A DNA stretch of 64,000 bases from Flavivirga algicola (GTDB taxonomy: Bacteria > Bacteroidota > Bacteroidia > Flavobacteriales > Flavobacteriaceae). Under the pieces are notes generated by a model. The model had not been told where the DNA came from and made no database searches. It was given only the letters and a program-made list of their open reading frames with translations. The DNA lies in contig NZ_JABBHF010000004.1 of assembly GCF_012910715.1 (NCBI RefSeq), positions 405,697-469,696 on the forward strand, in the 5' to 3' direction. The first letter of the stretch is position 1. Each line of letters begins with the position of its first letter. Positions 45,489 to 53,748 of the stretch are shown piece after piece. A program made the position numbers and the translations under genes.

Positions 45489-47249
45489 ATGACGGATGTA
45501 TCGAAATATTTTGAGGCCACAAAAAAAAGTATTTTAACAGAATTGGCTTCCGAAGATTATGACGAAGTCGAAATTATAGTGAGATGTAGTACGGATAATA
45601 ATAAAGGTCGAACAAAGATCAAAGCGAATAAGTATTTGATTGTAAACGGCGAAAAAAGCAAGGTTCTAAAAGCCATAAATCATAATGCGTATCGAGAATT
45701 GTTTGCAAGACATCATGGTCTTAAAGTATTACAATTTAAGGTTTCTGGAGAAAATATTGAAGCTTTTGGTAATTACCCTAGTTCTAGAGACAACTATGGG
45801 ATGATAGAAGAATTTAATGACCCAGAAGCTTTCTTAGAACAACAAGCTAATATGTACCTTGATGCAGGTATCGACTATATTGCTACATTTTATCTAGATA
45901 GATTATCTAATTTTAATATTAATCCGTTTGGTGCTTATCAAAAAGGTAAACGATTGGAAGTGAGGCATGCTGGTTTGGACATGTTAGTTCGATCAAACCT
46001 TATGTTTTTGGCTGTTTTGCAGTGTGTAGTGCCCAAAATTGGATCTGAAAGCAAAGTAAAAGTTATCCTTAGAAAAGATAAGCCCATAGAAATAATATGT
46101 GTTGATATTAAAACTATAATCAATGATATTTTGGTCGATTACAATTTTTACTATGGGGAAAAATATGAAATAGATTGTAACGTTAGCTATAGAGAAGGGA
46201 GCTACAAACCTGTTAACTTAATTTTTAATGGTGAATTAACATTGAATGGAGAGAAAAAAGAACTCGAAAGATTTCCTAAGGAGGATTTAACCATATTATA
46301 CAGCTCCCTGGAGCAAAAGGTTGATCAACTTCGGTTGACAATAAAAAATGGCAAGTTATCTATTGCATCAAATATCTCGTTTCCAGCATATAATATTGAG
46401 TTGTTACGAACAAATAACTATAACGTAGCTGCGGATAATTTACATAAGATCTGTGAATTTATTGAGTCTGGTAATGAAGAAAAAATGCTGGCAGCTGTAG
46501 AAGCAGCATGTCAACTAGAAACATCTAAAAATAGAATAGAGGCGCGTTACTTAAATTACATCAAAGCGCAATCTTTAAACAAAGGCGCAACATTATTTGA
46601 TATCCGACCCGAAATGTTTGATAAGAATATCCAGAACATTTGTTCGGGTAGATTTGCAATATTACATGATGAATCCATTCATTTTGGAATGAAAAATGAA
46701 GAAGAAACAAAACAAATCATAGATTTTATAGGAGCAAATGTTGACCAAAATATTAATGTCTCTCAATTTATAAAGAGTATAGAAGGTGTTTTTTCGGCAC
46801 ATGATCACATAAATGAGTCCATGAAGAGTCTGGTTGCTACCCATCATATTTATAGGCAACAATTAGCACAGGGGTTTAAAGAGGAAGCAAAATTACATCC
46901 AAATGGCTGGTGGAGTGAAGCCTGTATAGCGTTATCTAATATTAAGATGAATACAATGACTATTGATAGTACAAGATTTTATCGAGAAGAGAAGTTGCCT
47001 TATTTGGTCGAATATATGTCTTTTCTACTTATTATTTTATCTGGCGAAAAAGTACATATTGATATTTACAATTCTCAAATGCATGAGCTCACCACACTAT
47101 ATTGGATGTTTCGCCCTGTACCAAGCATCACTTGGTTTCAAACTCGGCCTACCTATAGTAACTATAAATTCGCTCATGAATTATCTGTCAAGTATAGAAT
47201 TAATAATGGAGATTTAGAGAAACTGGATATCTCCAAGTATCGTAATTAA
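45489..47249 (+). CDS. large hypothetical cytoplasmic protein at the array boundary
   Basis: 586 aa, no signal peptide or membrane segment. It appears to have an N-terminal alpha/beta domain (1-130: EVEIIVRCSTDNNKGRTKIK, GLKVLQFKVSGENIEAFGNY), a middle domain (about 140-330: FYLDRLSNFNINPFGAY) and a mixed helical C-terminal half (YIEFIESGNEEKMLAAVEAA-like region, HHIYRQQLAQGFKEEAK). Nothing in it is recognised. It is the last gene before the palindrome-flanked cassettes and the only large plus-strand gene of the stretch, so it may mark the boundary or lie just outside. Function unknown. Confidence 0.75.
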   Translation: MTDVSKYFEATKKSILTELASEDYDEVEIIVRCSTDNNKGRTKIKANKYLIVNGEKSKVLKAINHNAYRELFARHHGLKVLQFKVSGENIEAFGNYPSSRDNYGMIEEFNDPEAFLEQQANMYLDAGIDYIATFYLDRLSNFNINPFGAYQKGKRLEVRHAGLDMLVRSNLMFLAVLQCVVPKIGSESKVKVILRKDKPIEIICVDIKTIINDILVDYNFYYGEKYEIDCNVSYREGSYKPVNLIFNGELTLNGEKKELERFPKEDLTILYSSLEQKVDQLRLTIKNGKLSIASNISFPAYNIELLRTNNYNVAADNLHKICEFIESGNEEKMLAAVEAACQLETSKNRIEARYLNYIKAQSLNKGATLFDIRPEMFDKNIQNICSGRFAILHDESIHFGMKNEEETKQIIDFIGANVDQNINVSQFIKSIEGVFSAHDHINESMKSLVATHHIYRQQLAQGFKEEAKLHPNGWWSEACIALSNIKMNTMTIDSTRFYREEKLPYLVEYMSFLLIILSGEKVHIDIYNSQMHELTTLYWMFRPVPSITWFQTRPTYSNYKFAHELSVKYRINNGDLEKLDISKYRN

Positions 47250-47365
47250 TGATTTTAAATCTTATTGGTTCGTTTGGTCGGTTGCTAGTACGTATAGCTT
47301 AAGTTCGGCTATTAATCAAAGATGTTAAAATTTAAAGATATTAGCCAGAAAGAATAAAAAGAGAT

Positions 47366-47416
47366 GATTTTCGGAAGTAGGCGAGAACAAGCAATTACTT
47401 ATAACTATTACGTTGT
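47366..47416. repeat. half attC-like site (right half only)
   Basis: It matches the right half of the site at 56782-56912: 'agaagtaggcgagaacaagc' followed by AATTACTTATA, then ACGTTG. The left half is absent or unrecognisable. It marks a decayed boundary of the array, 117 bp after the 586-aa gene. Confidence 0.75.
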
Positions 47417-47475
47417 TTTTTCAGGCTCAGTTTTAAGTTCTTTTAGACTTTTTGTTATTAGTAGATTTTAATTGT

Positions 47476-47608
47476 GGCTAATGGTATCGTGTATGACTAG
47501 TAGCGGATTTCTACTCATTAACTTTTCAGTCTTGCACTGACCTTTGTTTTATGTTTATACTTTAGCTTTATCATTTAAACCGCTATTACTTATACACCGT
47601 GTTAATAA
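47476..47608. repeat. attC-like palindrome I
   Basis: Left arm GTGTATGACTAGTAGCGG (47489-47506) pairs with CCGCTATTACTTATACAC (47580-47597), with two G-T pairs and one C-C mismatch. The outer bases are TAATGG at the left and GTTAATA at the right, so its left core has AAT in place of AAC. It lies just after the serine-hydrolase gene on the minus strand. Confidence 0.8.
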
Positions 47609-47610
47609 TA

Positions 47611-49236
47611 TTAATTTACCTTTATGAATTTTATGTTGTTAAGATTTGTGCCAGACAAAATAAATCCATTTACTTTTCCTTTTGAATTTAACTGGAAGTT
47701 TAATTCTCCTAAGGGATACTCAGCATAAAAACTATTTTTTGATAATGGATTCAAAGTAATCTCTCCATTTGTTAGATGTTTGGCTATCAGGTTGTCTTCG
47801 ATTACTAAAAGTTCATAAAATGTATTAAATTCCTCATTTTTAAAGATGCCAACATACTTTTCTAACTCTTTTTTACTTAAAACAGGTGGATTAAATTCTA
47901 CTTTTTCATAGTGATAGTTAAAGTCGGCTATCCTAAATTCGATAGAATTTGGATGAAAAGTTAGATAAGAAGTTGGAAGATAAAATCCAAATTTGTCATT
48001 GCTAATCAAAGGTAATGGGGTATTATCATCTCCAAAGTAAATATTCTTATCATCCGCTTTAATAGTCCAATATTGACCAGGTTGAGTTTTATAAACACCT
48101 TCAAATTCCTTTAGTTCTTTTGGGGAGTATGATACTTCTACAGGGTTTGGTTTTGCTAAGAAATCTTTTAAATATAGTTCTAATAAGTCCTTAATTATAA
48201 GTAATCCATCAAAACCTTCTTTGTTCCCCAAACTGACAATGGATAAGTTATGGTCTGGGACGTGTAAAATGTATGCACGATATCCTGCAGTTCCACCACC
48301 GTGAAAAACAGTTTTAAGTCCTTTGTATGTCTCGATAAAATAACCTAACCCATACCCCAAATCACCATCTTTAGATATAGAAACTGTCTTTGTTGTTAAA
48401 TGATTAATTTGATTTGAACTCCCTACTTTTGGAATTTGAAAATTGACACTCCATTTTATGAAGTCATCTAATGTTGTATGGATGTTAGATGAACCACACT
48501 CCATTTGCCTATTCATATGTTCAGAATAGAAATCACCATTCTTTCTATATGCAATTGCCTTGTCATTTATAATAATATTAGGGGCATCAATTACTGAGGT
48601 TTGAGTCATATTGAGTGGTTCAAAAATCTTTTCCTTTAAAAGTATCGGAAATGGTTTTTCGTAAACACGCTTTAATATTTCGGCAAGAAGCATAAATCCC
48701 GAATTACCATATTGATATTGTGTGCCTGCTTTAAAATTTACTTGTTTTGCACCCAAGATTGTTTCTACTGCTTGCTCATTGCGAATTGGGGTAGCCAAGT
48801 CAAACCCCATCATTGCAGTCAAGTCGGAATAATTTGGCAATCCATGAGTATGATTGGCAAGTTGCTTAACTGTGATTTTATTTGGTATATTTTTTAATTC
48901 TGGTAGATACTCTCTAATGTCGTCGTTTAGCTTAAATTTTCCTTCTTGTTCTGCAATAAGAGCCAAAAGTGCTGTGAATTGTTTGGAAACAGAAGCAATA
49001 TTAAATACTGTTGAACTGGTTATTGGAAGGCGATTTGAAAGGTCTGCCATTCCTTTTGAGTTTTTATAGATAACTTTTCCATCTTGAACAATCCCGATAG
49101 CCATTCCAGGCTCGTTAGGATTACAGTATGATTGAAAAATAGAATCTGTGACAAATGATTTATTTGAATGCGAATTCGTTTGAGAAAAAGTTGTATTAAT
49201 TGATATGAGTACTGACAGTAAAAATACTTTGTTCAT
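47611..49236 (-). CDS. serine hydrolase, penicillin-binding/class C beta-lactamase fold
   Basis: About 541 aa from the ATG complement of 49234-49236, giving a clean signal peptide (MNKVFLLSVLISINTTFSQ); an 11-codon upstream extension is unsupported. The beta-lactamase fold covers about 30-380, with the SxxK nucleophile in FNIASVSKQFTALLAL, YxN in YQYGNSGFMLL and an HGGGTAGYRA third motif. A C-terminal beta-barrel-like domain follows, as in D-aminopeptidase-type members. Likely a periplasmic peptidase or esterase. It shares a cassette with the LRR gene, 38 bp upstream. Confidence 0.9.
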   Translation of the reverse strand: MNKVFLLSVLISINTTFSQTNSHSNKSFVTDSIFQSYCNPNEPGMAIGIVQDGKVIYKNSKGMADLSNRLPITSSTVFNIASVSKQFTALLALIAEQEGKFKLNDDIREYLPELKNIPNKITVKQLANHTHGLPNYSDLTAMMGFDLATPIRNEQAVETILGAKQVNFKAGTQYQYGNSGFMLLAEILKRVYEKPFPILLKEKIFEPLNMTQTSVIDAPNIIINDKAIAYRKNGDFYSEHMNRQMECGSSNIHTTLDDFIKWSVNFQIPKVGSSNQINHLTTKTVSISKDGDLGYGLGYFIETYKGLKTVFHGGGTAGYRAYILHVPDHNLSIVSLGNKEGFDGLLIIKDLLELYLKDFLAKPNPVEVSYSPKELKEFEGVYKTQPGQYWTIKADDKNIYFGDDNTPLPLISNDKFGFYLPTSYLTFHPNSIEFRIADFNYHYEKVEFNPPVLSKKELEKYVGIFKNEEFNTFYELLVIEDNLIAKHLTNGEITLNPLSKNSFYAEYPLGELNFQLNSKGKVNGFILSGTNLNNIKFIKVN

Positions 49237-49274
49237 TTGTTTCTGTGATATTATAGCCATTGTTAGCACTAGAA

Positions 49275-49904
49275 TTATTTTTCATTGATTATAGTAATTC
49301 CTAAGTCTTTAATTTGATTAACGTTCTCATTTGTGATAGGATTACCTATAATATAAATTTTATTAATATTAGATTTTTTAACCTTTTTTATAGGTAATAC
49401 GGATATTTTATTATTTTCTAAATTCAGAGATTTCAGGTTTTTCATATTCCATACAAAATCGGGCAATTTGTTCAGGTAATTATCTCTAAAGCTAATACTG
49501 TCATAGGAATCAAGGTTAGTATAACTTAGCTTTCCTTTAATAATATCAACAGTTGTCCATTCAATCGGTGCTGAAGTTGTCCATCCGTCATCTATTTTCT
49601 TAGGTTCTATTACATATCTTAAAGCTATTTTATCTGTTTTTTGCGAATATTCAGGTGGTAATTGGGGTTTTATGTAATGTAAATACGATAAATATAAACC
49701 AGGGAATAAAAAGAAAGTAAAAGCTACAAATAGTACCCAAATTTGACTTCCTCGTTCACCTAACATGTCACGTATAAATCTCCCTATTGCTTTTCTTGGT
49801 TTTAATATCTTGAATAGGTTCCATTTTCTGTAAAAAATTCCTATGATCAATAGAAATAATCCAATACCTAATAAGAAATAAATAATTGTTTCTCTGTTCT
49901 TCAT
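49275..49904 (-). CDS. membrane protein with leucine-rich repeat C-terminus
   Basis: 209 aa. Two membrane segments at about 8-24 and 55-75 are followed by an extracytoplasmic region with LRR-type motifs: ISFRDNYLNKLPDFVWNMKN, LKSLNLENNKISVLPI and KIYIIGNPITN. It has no enzyme motif. It is probably co-transcribed with the serine hydrolase, the two genes making up one cassette. Partner-binding through the LRR part is a guess. Confidence 0.75.
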   Translation of the reverse strand: MKNRETIIYFLLGIGLFLLIIGIFYRKWNLFKILKPRKAIGRFIRDMLGERGSQIWVLFVAFTFFLFPGLYLSYLHYIKPQLPPEYSQKTDKIALRYVIEPKKIDDGWTTSAPIEWTTVDIIKGKLSYTNLDSYDSISFRDNYLNKLPDFVWNMKNLKSLNLENNKISVLPIKKVKKSNINKIYIIGNPITNENVNQIKDLGITIINEK

Positions 49905-49916
49905 TTTTTATTTTAT

Positions 49917-50110
49917 TGTTAATGACTTGTGTATGGAACGTAGCGCTCAAAAAGACACTAACATTTCGGATTAACACAGAGCCGAATTTTTATATTTTGT
50001 TTTTAATTTTTTTCACTTTAAAAGCCAAATTAAAAATTTGACGGTCTTCGAAAATAAGCATTTACCTTTTGTTTATTACTTATTAGCTATGTTTTATACA
50101 TCAGGTTAGG
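49917..50110. repeat. attC-like palindrome K (long type)
   Basis: Left TGTATGGAACGTAGC pairs with GCTATGTTTTATACA on the right (about 50087-50101), with G opposite T at three places. The right core GTT (50105-50107) overlaps the stop codon of the next gene. The 190-bp site shares its inner sequence (ACATTTCGGATT...AGCC.AAT) with site J. Confidence 0.72.
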
Positions 50111-50384
50111 TAATGTTGATTTTTTCTATATCAGATTCCGTTTTGATTTCTTTTCCGATTTCAGTAAAAGAGTATAGCATTGGATTGTCTGATACTATTT
50201 TTAGGATATTATTTTTAATCAGAAATTCAAGATATTTTCTAACTTCATTTCTTGATTTTTCGGTTGATTTCGAAATCTCAGATATTAAAAACCACATATT
50301 TTCAATTGGCTCTTTACAATCGTTAGATTGAAGCCAGAGCTCTTTGAAAAGTCTATTAAGTATTTTAATATCTAAGTTATCCAA
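50106..50384 (-). CDS. small winged-helix-like protein
   Basis: 92 aa. It looks helical with a possible winged-helix: FLISEISKSTEKSRNEVRKY then LEFLIKNNILKIVSDNPMLY. The start is TTG (complement of 50382-50384), so the exact start is uncertain. It begins 5 bp after the stop of the next gene on the same strand, so the two form a unit within one cassette. Its stop codon lies inside the GTT end of site K. Function unknown. Confidence 0.6.
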   Translation of the reverse strand: MDNLDIKILNRLFKELWLQSNDCKEPIENMWFLISEISKSTEKSRNEVRKYLEFLIKNNILKIVSDNPMLYSFTEIGKEIKTESDIEKINIT

Positions 50385-50389
50385 TGTTA

Positions 50390-50818
50390 TTATAATTTAA
50401 ACTTTGTTCCTTCTTCATACCCCATTGGTAATTTTGGGCTTTTAACTCCAAAAGGCCTTGAACCGTTGTGATTATAATAAAATTTTTCTTTATTATCAGA
50501 ATATCTTCCAGCACAAAGTAAATTAAATGTCGTGCTTTCACGGCTTGATTTTAGAACATTTATATCAATCCAAATTGGAATTTTCCCTTTTCTATATAGT
50601 AAATCTACAACTTCGGAATCAATTAAATCAAGTTTCATTTTTCCGCAATCTTCTTCATAGATATCAAATTCTTCATAATTTGTGTCATTTGTAGATTCCG
50701 CGAATATTACATTATATTTAAAATTGGTTTTCAATTCCGTTTTCACATAGTTTTCCGCAAACTTTAAGGCTTGAAAGCTTGCTCCTTGTAAATGAAAAAG
50801 AAATTCGATTTTTGTCAT
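50390..50818 (-). CDS. hypothetical protein
   Basis: 142 aa, no signal peptide. It begins with TKIEFLFHLQGASFQALKFA and has an acidic middle (EFDIYEEDCGKMKLDLID) and an aromatic, glycine-rich end (FYYNHNGSRPFGV). No known domain. First gene of the two-gene cassette between sites K and A. Confidence 0.65.
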   Translation of the reverse strand: MTKIEFLFHLQGASFQALKFAENYVKTELKTNFKYNVIFAESTNDTNYEEFDIYEEDCGKMKLDLIDSEVVDLLYRKGKIPIWIDINVLKSSRESTTFNLLCAGRYSDNKEKFYYNHNGSRPFGVKSPKLPMGYEEGTKFKL

Positions 50819-50828
50819 TTCTCTAATA

Positions 50829-50963
50829 TTACCTTACGGTCTCGGCTATGAGTAGTTGTGTGGATTAGCACTTAACTTTGCAAGTACACACCAAGCTGAA
50901 AATCCTCGCGGATTTTTCAGAAGTAGGTAAAAACAAGCAATTACTTATAGCAATGTTATGTAT
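50829..50963. repeat. attC-like palindrome A (130-bp main type)
   Basis: Arms GGCTATGAGTAGTTG and CAATTACTTATAG(C)C pair with two G-T positions. The centre carries 'ctgaaaatcctcgcggattt', a hairpin of its own. The left core is degenerate (TTACGG), and the right end is GTTATG at 50955. It is nearly identical to sites B and C. Confidence 0.82.
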
Positions 50964-50975
50964 AGTTTAATATTC

Positions 50976-51461
50976 TTAAATCTCTCTGATAGATGAAACT
51001 ATTATTTCAAATTCATCTTTACATTTTTCACAACCTTTAGGAATATTAGCTTTAATTAAATATGCATTCTTATTAAGAATCTTGTCTAAAGTTATAATTT
51101 CTACATCCTTTTTTACTTCAGAATTGCTAATACTAAAGCTTACATGAATGTCGTAATTTTCATTTTCTTTAAAATTATACAAACTGTTGAGATTATTTTC
51201 TGCACATTTGGAGTCTTTATTCTTAAAAATTTTATCATGAGCTTTTTTAAAGTCAGAACTTTGAATTTTCAAACTTGTTTTTAAATTTTTATTTTCAATA
51301 AAAACATATTTACTTGTATTCGAATTTTTAATATTCCAATTTTCGTCCAATTCTACTGATATATTGAGTTTGTCAATATCAGTTTTTTTTGTTTTTTGAC
51401 TGAAACAAAATAGAGGTAGTCCTATTATACACAGGCCGATAATTGTTTTTAAGTTTCTCAT
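50976..51461 (-). CDS. secreted hypothetical protein
   Basis: 161 aa. The signal peptide ends in GLPLFCFSQ. The mature part is Lys/Asn-rich, with two Cys near the end in GCEKCKDEFEIIVSSI and another in DSKCAENN. No domain is recognised. It is the only gene between sites A and J; about 140 bp upstream of it holds nothing recognisable. Confidence 0.65.
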   Translation of the reverse strand: MRNLKTIIGLCIIGLPLFCFSQKTKKTDIDKLNISVELDENWNIKNSNTSKYVFIENKNLKTSLKIQSSDFKKAHDKIFKNKDSKCAENNLNSLYNFKENENYDIHVSFSISNSEVKKDVEIITLDKILNKNAYLIKANIPKGCEKCKDEFEIIVSSIREI

Positions 51462-51602
51462 TATTTAAATATTTAGTTGTTTATATTGTTTTGAATTTAC
51501 TTAATTTTCATTTTTTACTGGCATTAGTTTCAGAGTTCAATTGTAATGGAAAGAAATTTAAAGTTTTCTCTCTTGAATTTCTGTTCACGAACTTTCCTAA
51601 TT

Positions 51603-51797
51603 ACACACGACGGTCAATATAAGAAACGTAGGGCAGCTAATAAGTGATACATTTCGGATTGGTACTAAGCCAAATATAAATATTTTGCTTTTATTATTTT
51701 TCGTAAACGCTAAATTTTATATTTGGCGAATTTGTAAAGAAACACGGAATTTCAAATTAAACCTAACCGCCCTATGTTTTTTATAAATTGTTACATA
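51603..51797. repeat. attC-like palindrome J (long type)
   Basis: Left TATAAGAAACGTAGGGC pairs with GCCCTATGTTTTTTATA on the right (about 51769-51785), with two G-T positions. The left core reads GACGGT instead of AACGGT. The right GTT (51790-51792) overlaps the stop codon of the epimerase gene. Same subtype as K. Confidence 0.75.
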
Positions 51798-52801
51798 CCG
51801 TTTTCTTTCCAATCAGTTTTTAAATATTTCAAAGCTTCTTGTAAAGCTTTTTTCGAATGTTTAGGATTGTAGTCTAATTCTTCTTGTGATTTACTTATGT
51901 CATAATTCTGTTTTAATCCATAGAACATATCCAGGTAATGTCTCTGTAATAGAGGTTCTTTTCCTGTTAGTTTACTACTAAATTCCATTAAACCTGCAAC
52001 AGAGTATAATAAGCATTTAGGTACTTTTTTAGGCATTTTTAGTTTTAATTCAGGATATAAATCGGATGCTATTTTTACAGTTTCTTGTAAGGTTGTATGT
52101 TTTTCGGTAGAGAGAATATACCGTTCTCCATTTCTTCCTTTTAACATTGCGTTATAAGTTCCTAAAGCTACATCTTTGACGTCTACCCAGTTTAAAGTAA
52201 CATTGGTATCTACTGGTATTTCTCCATTTAAAACCTGTAAAACAAGATTATTAGAATAACTTAACTTAAAGGCTTTAGAGCCAATCATAGCTGAAGGTAA
52301 AACTAAGACAGTTCTAATGCCATATTTTTTCCCCAATTCAAGTGCTAGTTTGTCAGAATCATTTTTAGAATTGTAATACCAATTCCTTCTGTCTTTATTG
52401 TATCCGTTGTCTACATTAGCTGGTAATTTTGTAAAATCTAAACTTGCTACAGAACTTACATAAACTATATTCTTAACTCCACATTCTTTTGCGATATCAA
52501 AAACGTTTTGAGTTCCTTGCATATTGTTATCATAAATTTCAGTTTTAGGATTCTTAGCCCACATACTAAAATTTGCAGCTACGGCATATACGTTTTTAAC
52601 TCCTTGAAATGCTTTTTTTAGTGATTTTCTATCGGTAATATCTGCTTGTACTACTTCACAGTTTAATTCCTCAAATGGCTTTGTGTTGTTTATATTTCTA
52701 ACAGTTGTTCTTACTTTTTGATTTTCAGAAAGTAATAATCTAATTAAGTTGTTTCCTAAATGTCCGTTGCCACCTGTTACTAATGAAATTTCGTTGCTCA
52801 T
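51791..52801 (-). CDS. NAD-dependent epimerase/dehydratase (extended SDR)
   Basis: About 336 aa from the ATG complement of 52799-52801. The Rossmann motif VTGGNGHLGNNLIRLL is at the N-terminus. YVSSVASLDF gives the Ser region; the YxxxK region reads NWYYNSKNDSDKLAL, so Y-N-S-K may be the motif. It is similar to dihydroflavonol reductase-like SDRs. The stop codon is inside site J. It is 61 bp downstream of the Crp-like regulator gene and may be its target. Substrate unknown. Confidence 0.87.
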   Translation of the reverse strand: MSNEISLVTGGNGHLGNNLIRLLLSENQKVRTTVRNINNTKPFEELNCEVVQADITDRKSLKKAFQGVKNVYAVAANFSMWAKNPKTEIYDNNMQGTQNVFDIAKECGVKNIVYVSSVASLDFTKLPANVDNGYNKDRRNWYYNSKNDSDKLALELGKKYGIRTVLVLPSAMIGSKAFKLSYSNNLVLQVLNGEIPVDTNVTLNWVDVKDVALGTYNAMLKGRNGERYILSTEKHTTLQETVKIASDLYPELKLKMPKKVPKCLLYSVAGLMEFSSKLTGKEPLLQRHYLDMFYGLKQNYDISKSQEELDYNPKHSKKALQEALKYLKTDWKENGM

Positions 52802-52862
52802 AATTTTAAAATTTTGTTTGAGCAAATTTCTATTCCTTTTAGAAGGTTAGAAATAACATTTG

Positions 52863-53432
52863 TTAGAAAGCAATTTGTTTTCGAATACGACTCAAAGATT
52901 GTGGTTCCATTCCTAAAAATGAGGCGATATTGTCAATAGATACATTCAAAGCTAATTTTGGATATTGATTTACGAATTTTATATAACGCTCTTTTGCTGT
53001 TAAAATTTGAAAATCTTTAACACGTTCTAGTTTGCAATTCAAATGTTCATTAGTTACTTCTTTGACAAATATTGCCCAGAACTTCGTTTCTTTTTGTAAA
53101 ATATCAAAATCAGGTTTTGATATTTTTATGAGATCACAATCTGTGATAGTTTCATAATAATCTATGGATGGGGTTTCTGTCATAAAGCTATCTAAAGATG
53201 TGAAAAAATCTTGTTCAGCTATAAGATGCTGTACCACAATCTTTCCGTCAACATTTTGATATCCTTTTACAATTCCAGTATCTAAAAAATAAATATATCG
53301 CTCAACTTTTCCTGCTTCTAAAAGATTAGTTTGAGCTGGAACTTGTTCTGAAACGAAATGACTTTTGATTAATTCAATTTCGCTTTGCGTTAAAATAATT
53401 TTTGATTGTATGTAATTAATTAGATTTTCCAT
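52863..53432 (-). CDS. Crp/Fnr-family regulator
   Basis: About 189 aa from the ATG complement of 53430-53432 (MENLINYIQSKI). The longer frame starts with TTG inside the IS relic (MCKLCILT) and is not believed. The cyclic-nucleotide-binding-like domain (10-120) has FLDTGIVKGYQNVDGKIVVQ. The C-terminal HTH has LNVSIDNIASFLGMEPQSLSRIR. Members of this flavobacterial subgroup often sit beside the gene they control, here the epimerase. Confidence 0.85.
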   Translation of the reverse strand: MENLINYIQSKIILTQSEIELIKSHFVSEQVPAQTNLLEAGKVERYIYFLDTGIVKGYQNVDGKIVVQHLIAEQDFFTSLDSFMTETPSIDYYETITDCDLIKISKPDFDILQKETKFWAIFVKEVTNEHLNCKLERVKDFQILTAKERYIKFVNQYPKLALNVSIDNIASFLGMEPQSLSRIRKQIAF

Positions 53433-53440
53433 TGTTGTGT

Positions 53441-53524
53441 TGTTCGTTAAGATACATAGTTTACACAAGTTAAAGCTTATGTGTTTACACTAAATTAGTT
53501 TCTAACCTTGTAGATTGTTGTTTG
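53441..53524. mobile_element. relic of the IS481-like element (one terminal end)
   Basis: These 84 bp match 62683-62766 with one difference. They include the terminal inverted repeat and the last 13 codons of the transposase (KQQSTRLETNLV and stop). The rest of the element is missing, so this is a solo end left by deletion or recombination. Confidence 0.9.
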
Positions 53525-53660
53525 CCAATCCAATAACCCAAAAATGTTCTCTGTTTTGGTCAATTTTGTTTTCTTGAAGTAGGACTTTATGCATAATTTC
53601 GTATATGTCATCGGAATTCAAGATTTTAATTTTTTTCTCTTCTGTAAGTTTTATGTCCAT
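53502..53660 (-). pseudogene. truncated RadC-like/JAB-domain protein fragment
   Basis: The frame gives 52 codons: MDIKLTEEKKIKILNSDDIY, then IMHKVLLQENKIDQNREHFW and VIGLANNN, the typical start of RadC-like JAB proteins. At the junction with the IS relic (about 53513-53524) the frame runs into transposase-end DNA and stops at a TAG. The catalytic HxHx10D part is missing. RadC-like genes are common on mobile DNA of Bacteroidota. The upstream 90 bp contain no other gene. Confidence 0.8.
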
Positions 53661-53748
53661 AGCGTAAATGTAAGACTTTTTTTAAAAATTGAAGATGTGT
53701 TTTTTCAGTCAGAGCCTAAATGCTATTAGTCACAGAATTTTATTCAAG

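Noticed and set aside
53433..53468. MCKLCILT N-terminal extension of the Crp-like protein
   Set aside because: The extension is IS inverted-repeat DNA starting with TTG; the same sequence precedes an unrelated gene at 62681-62710.
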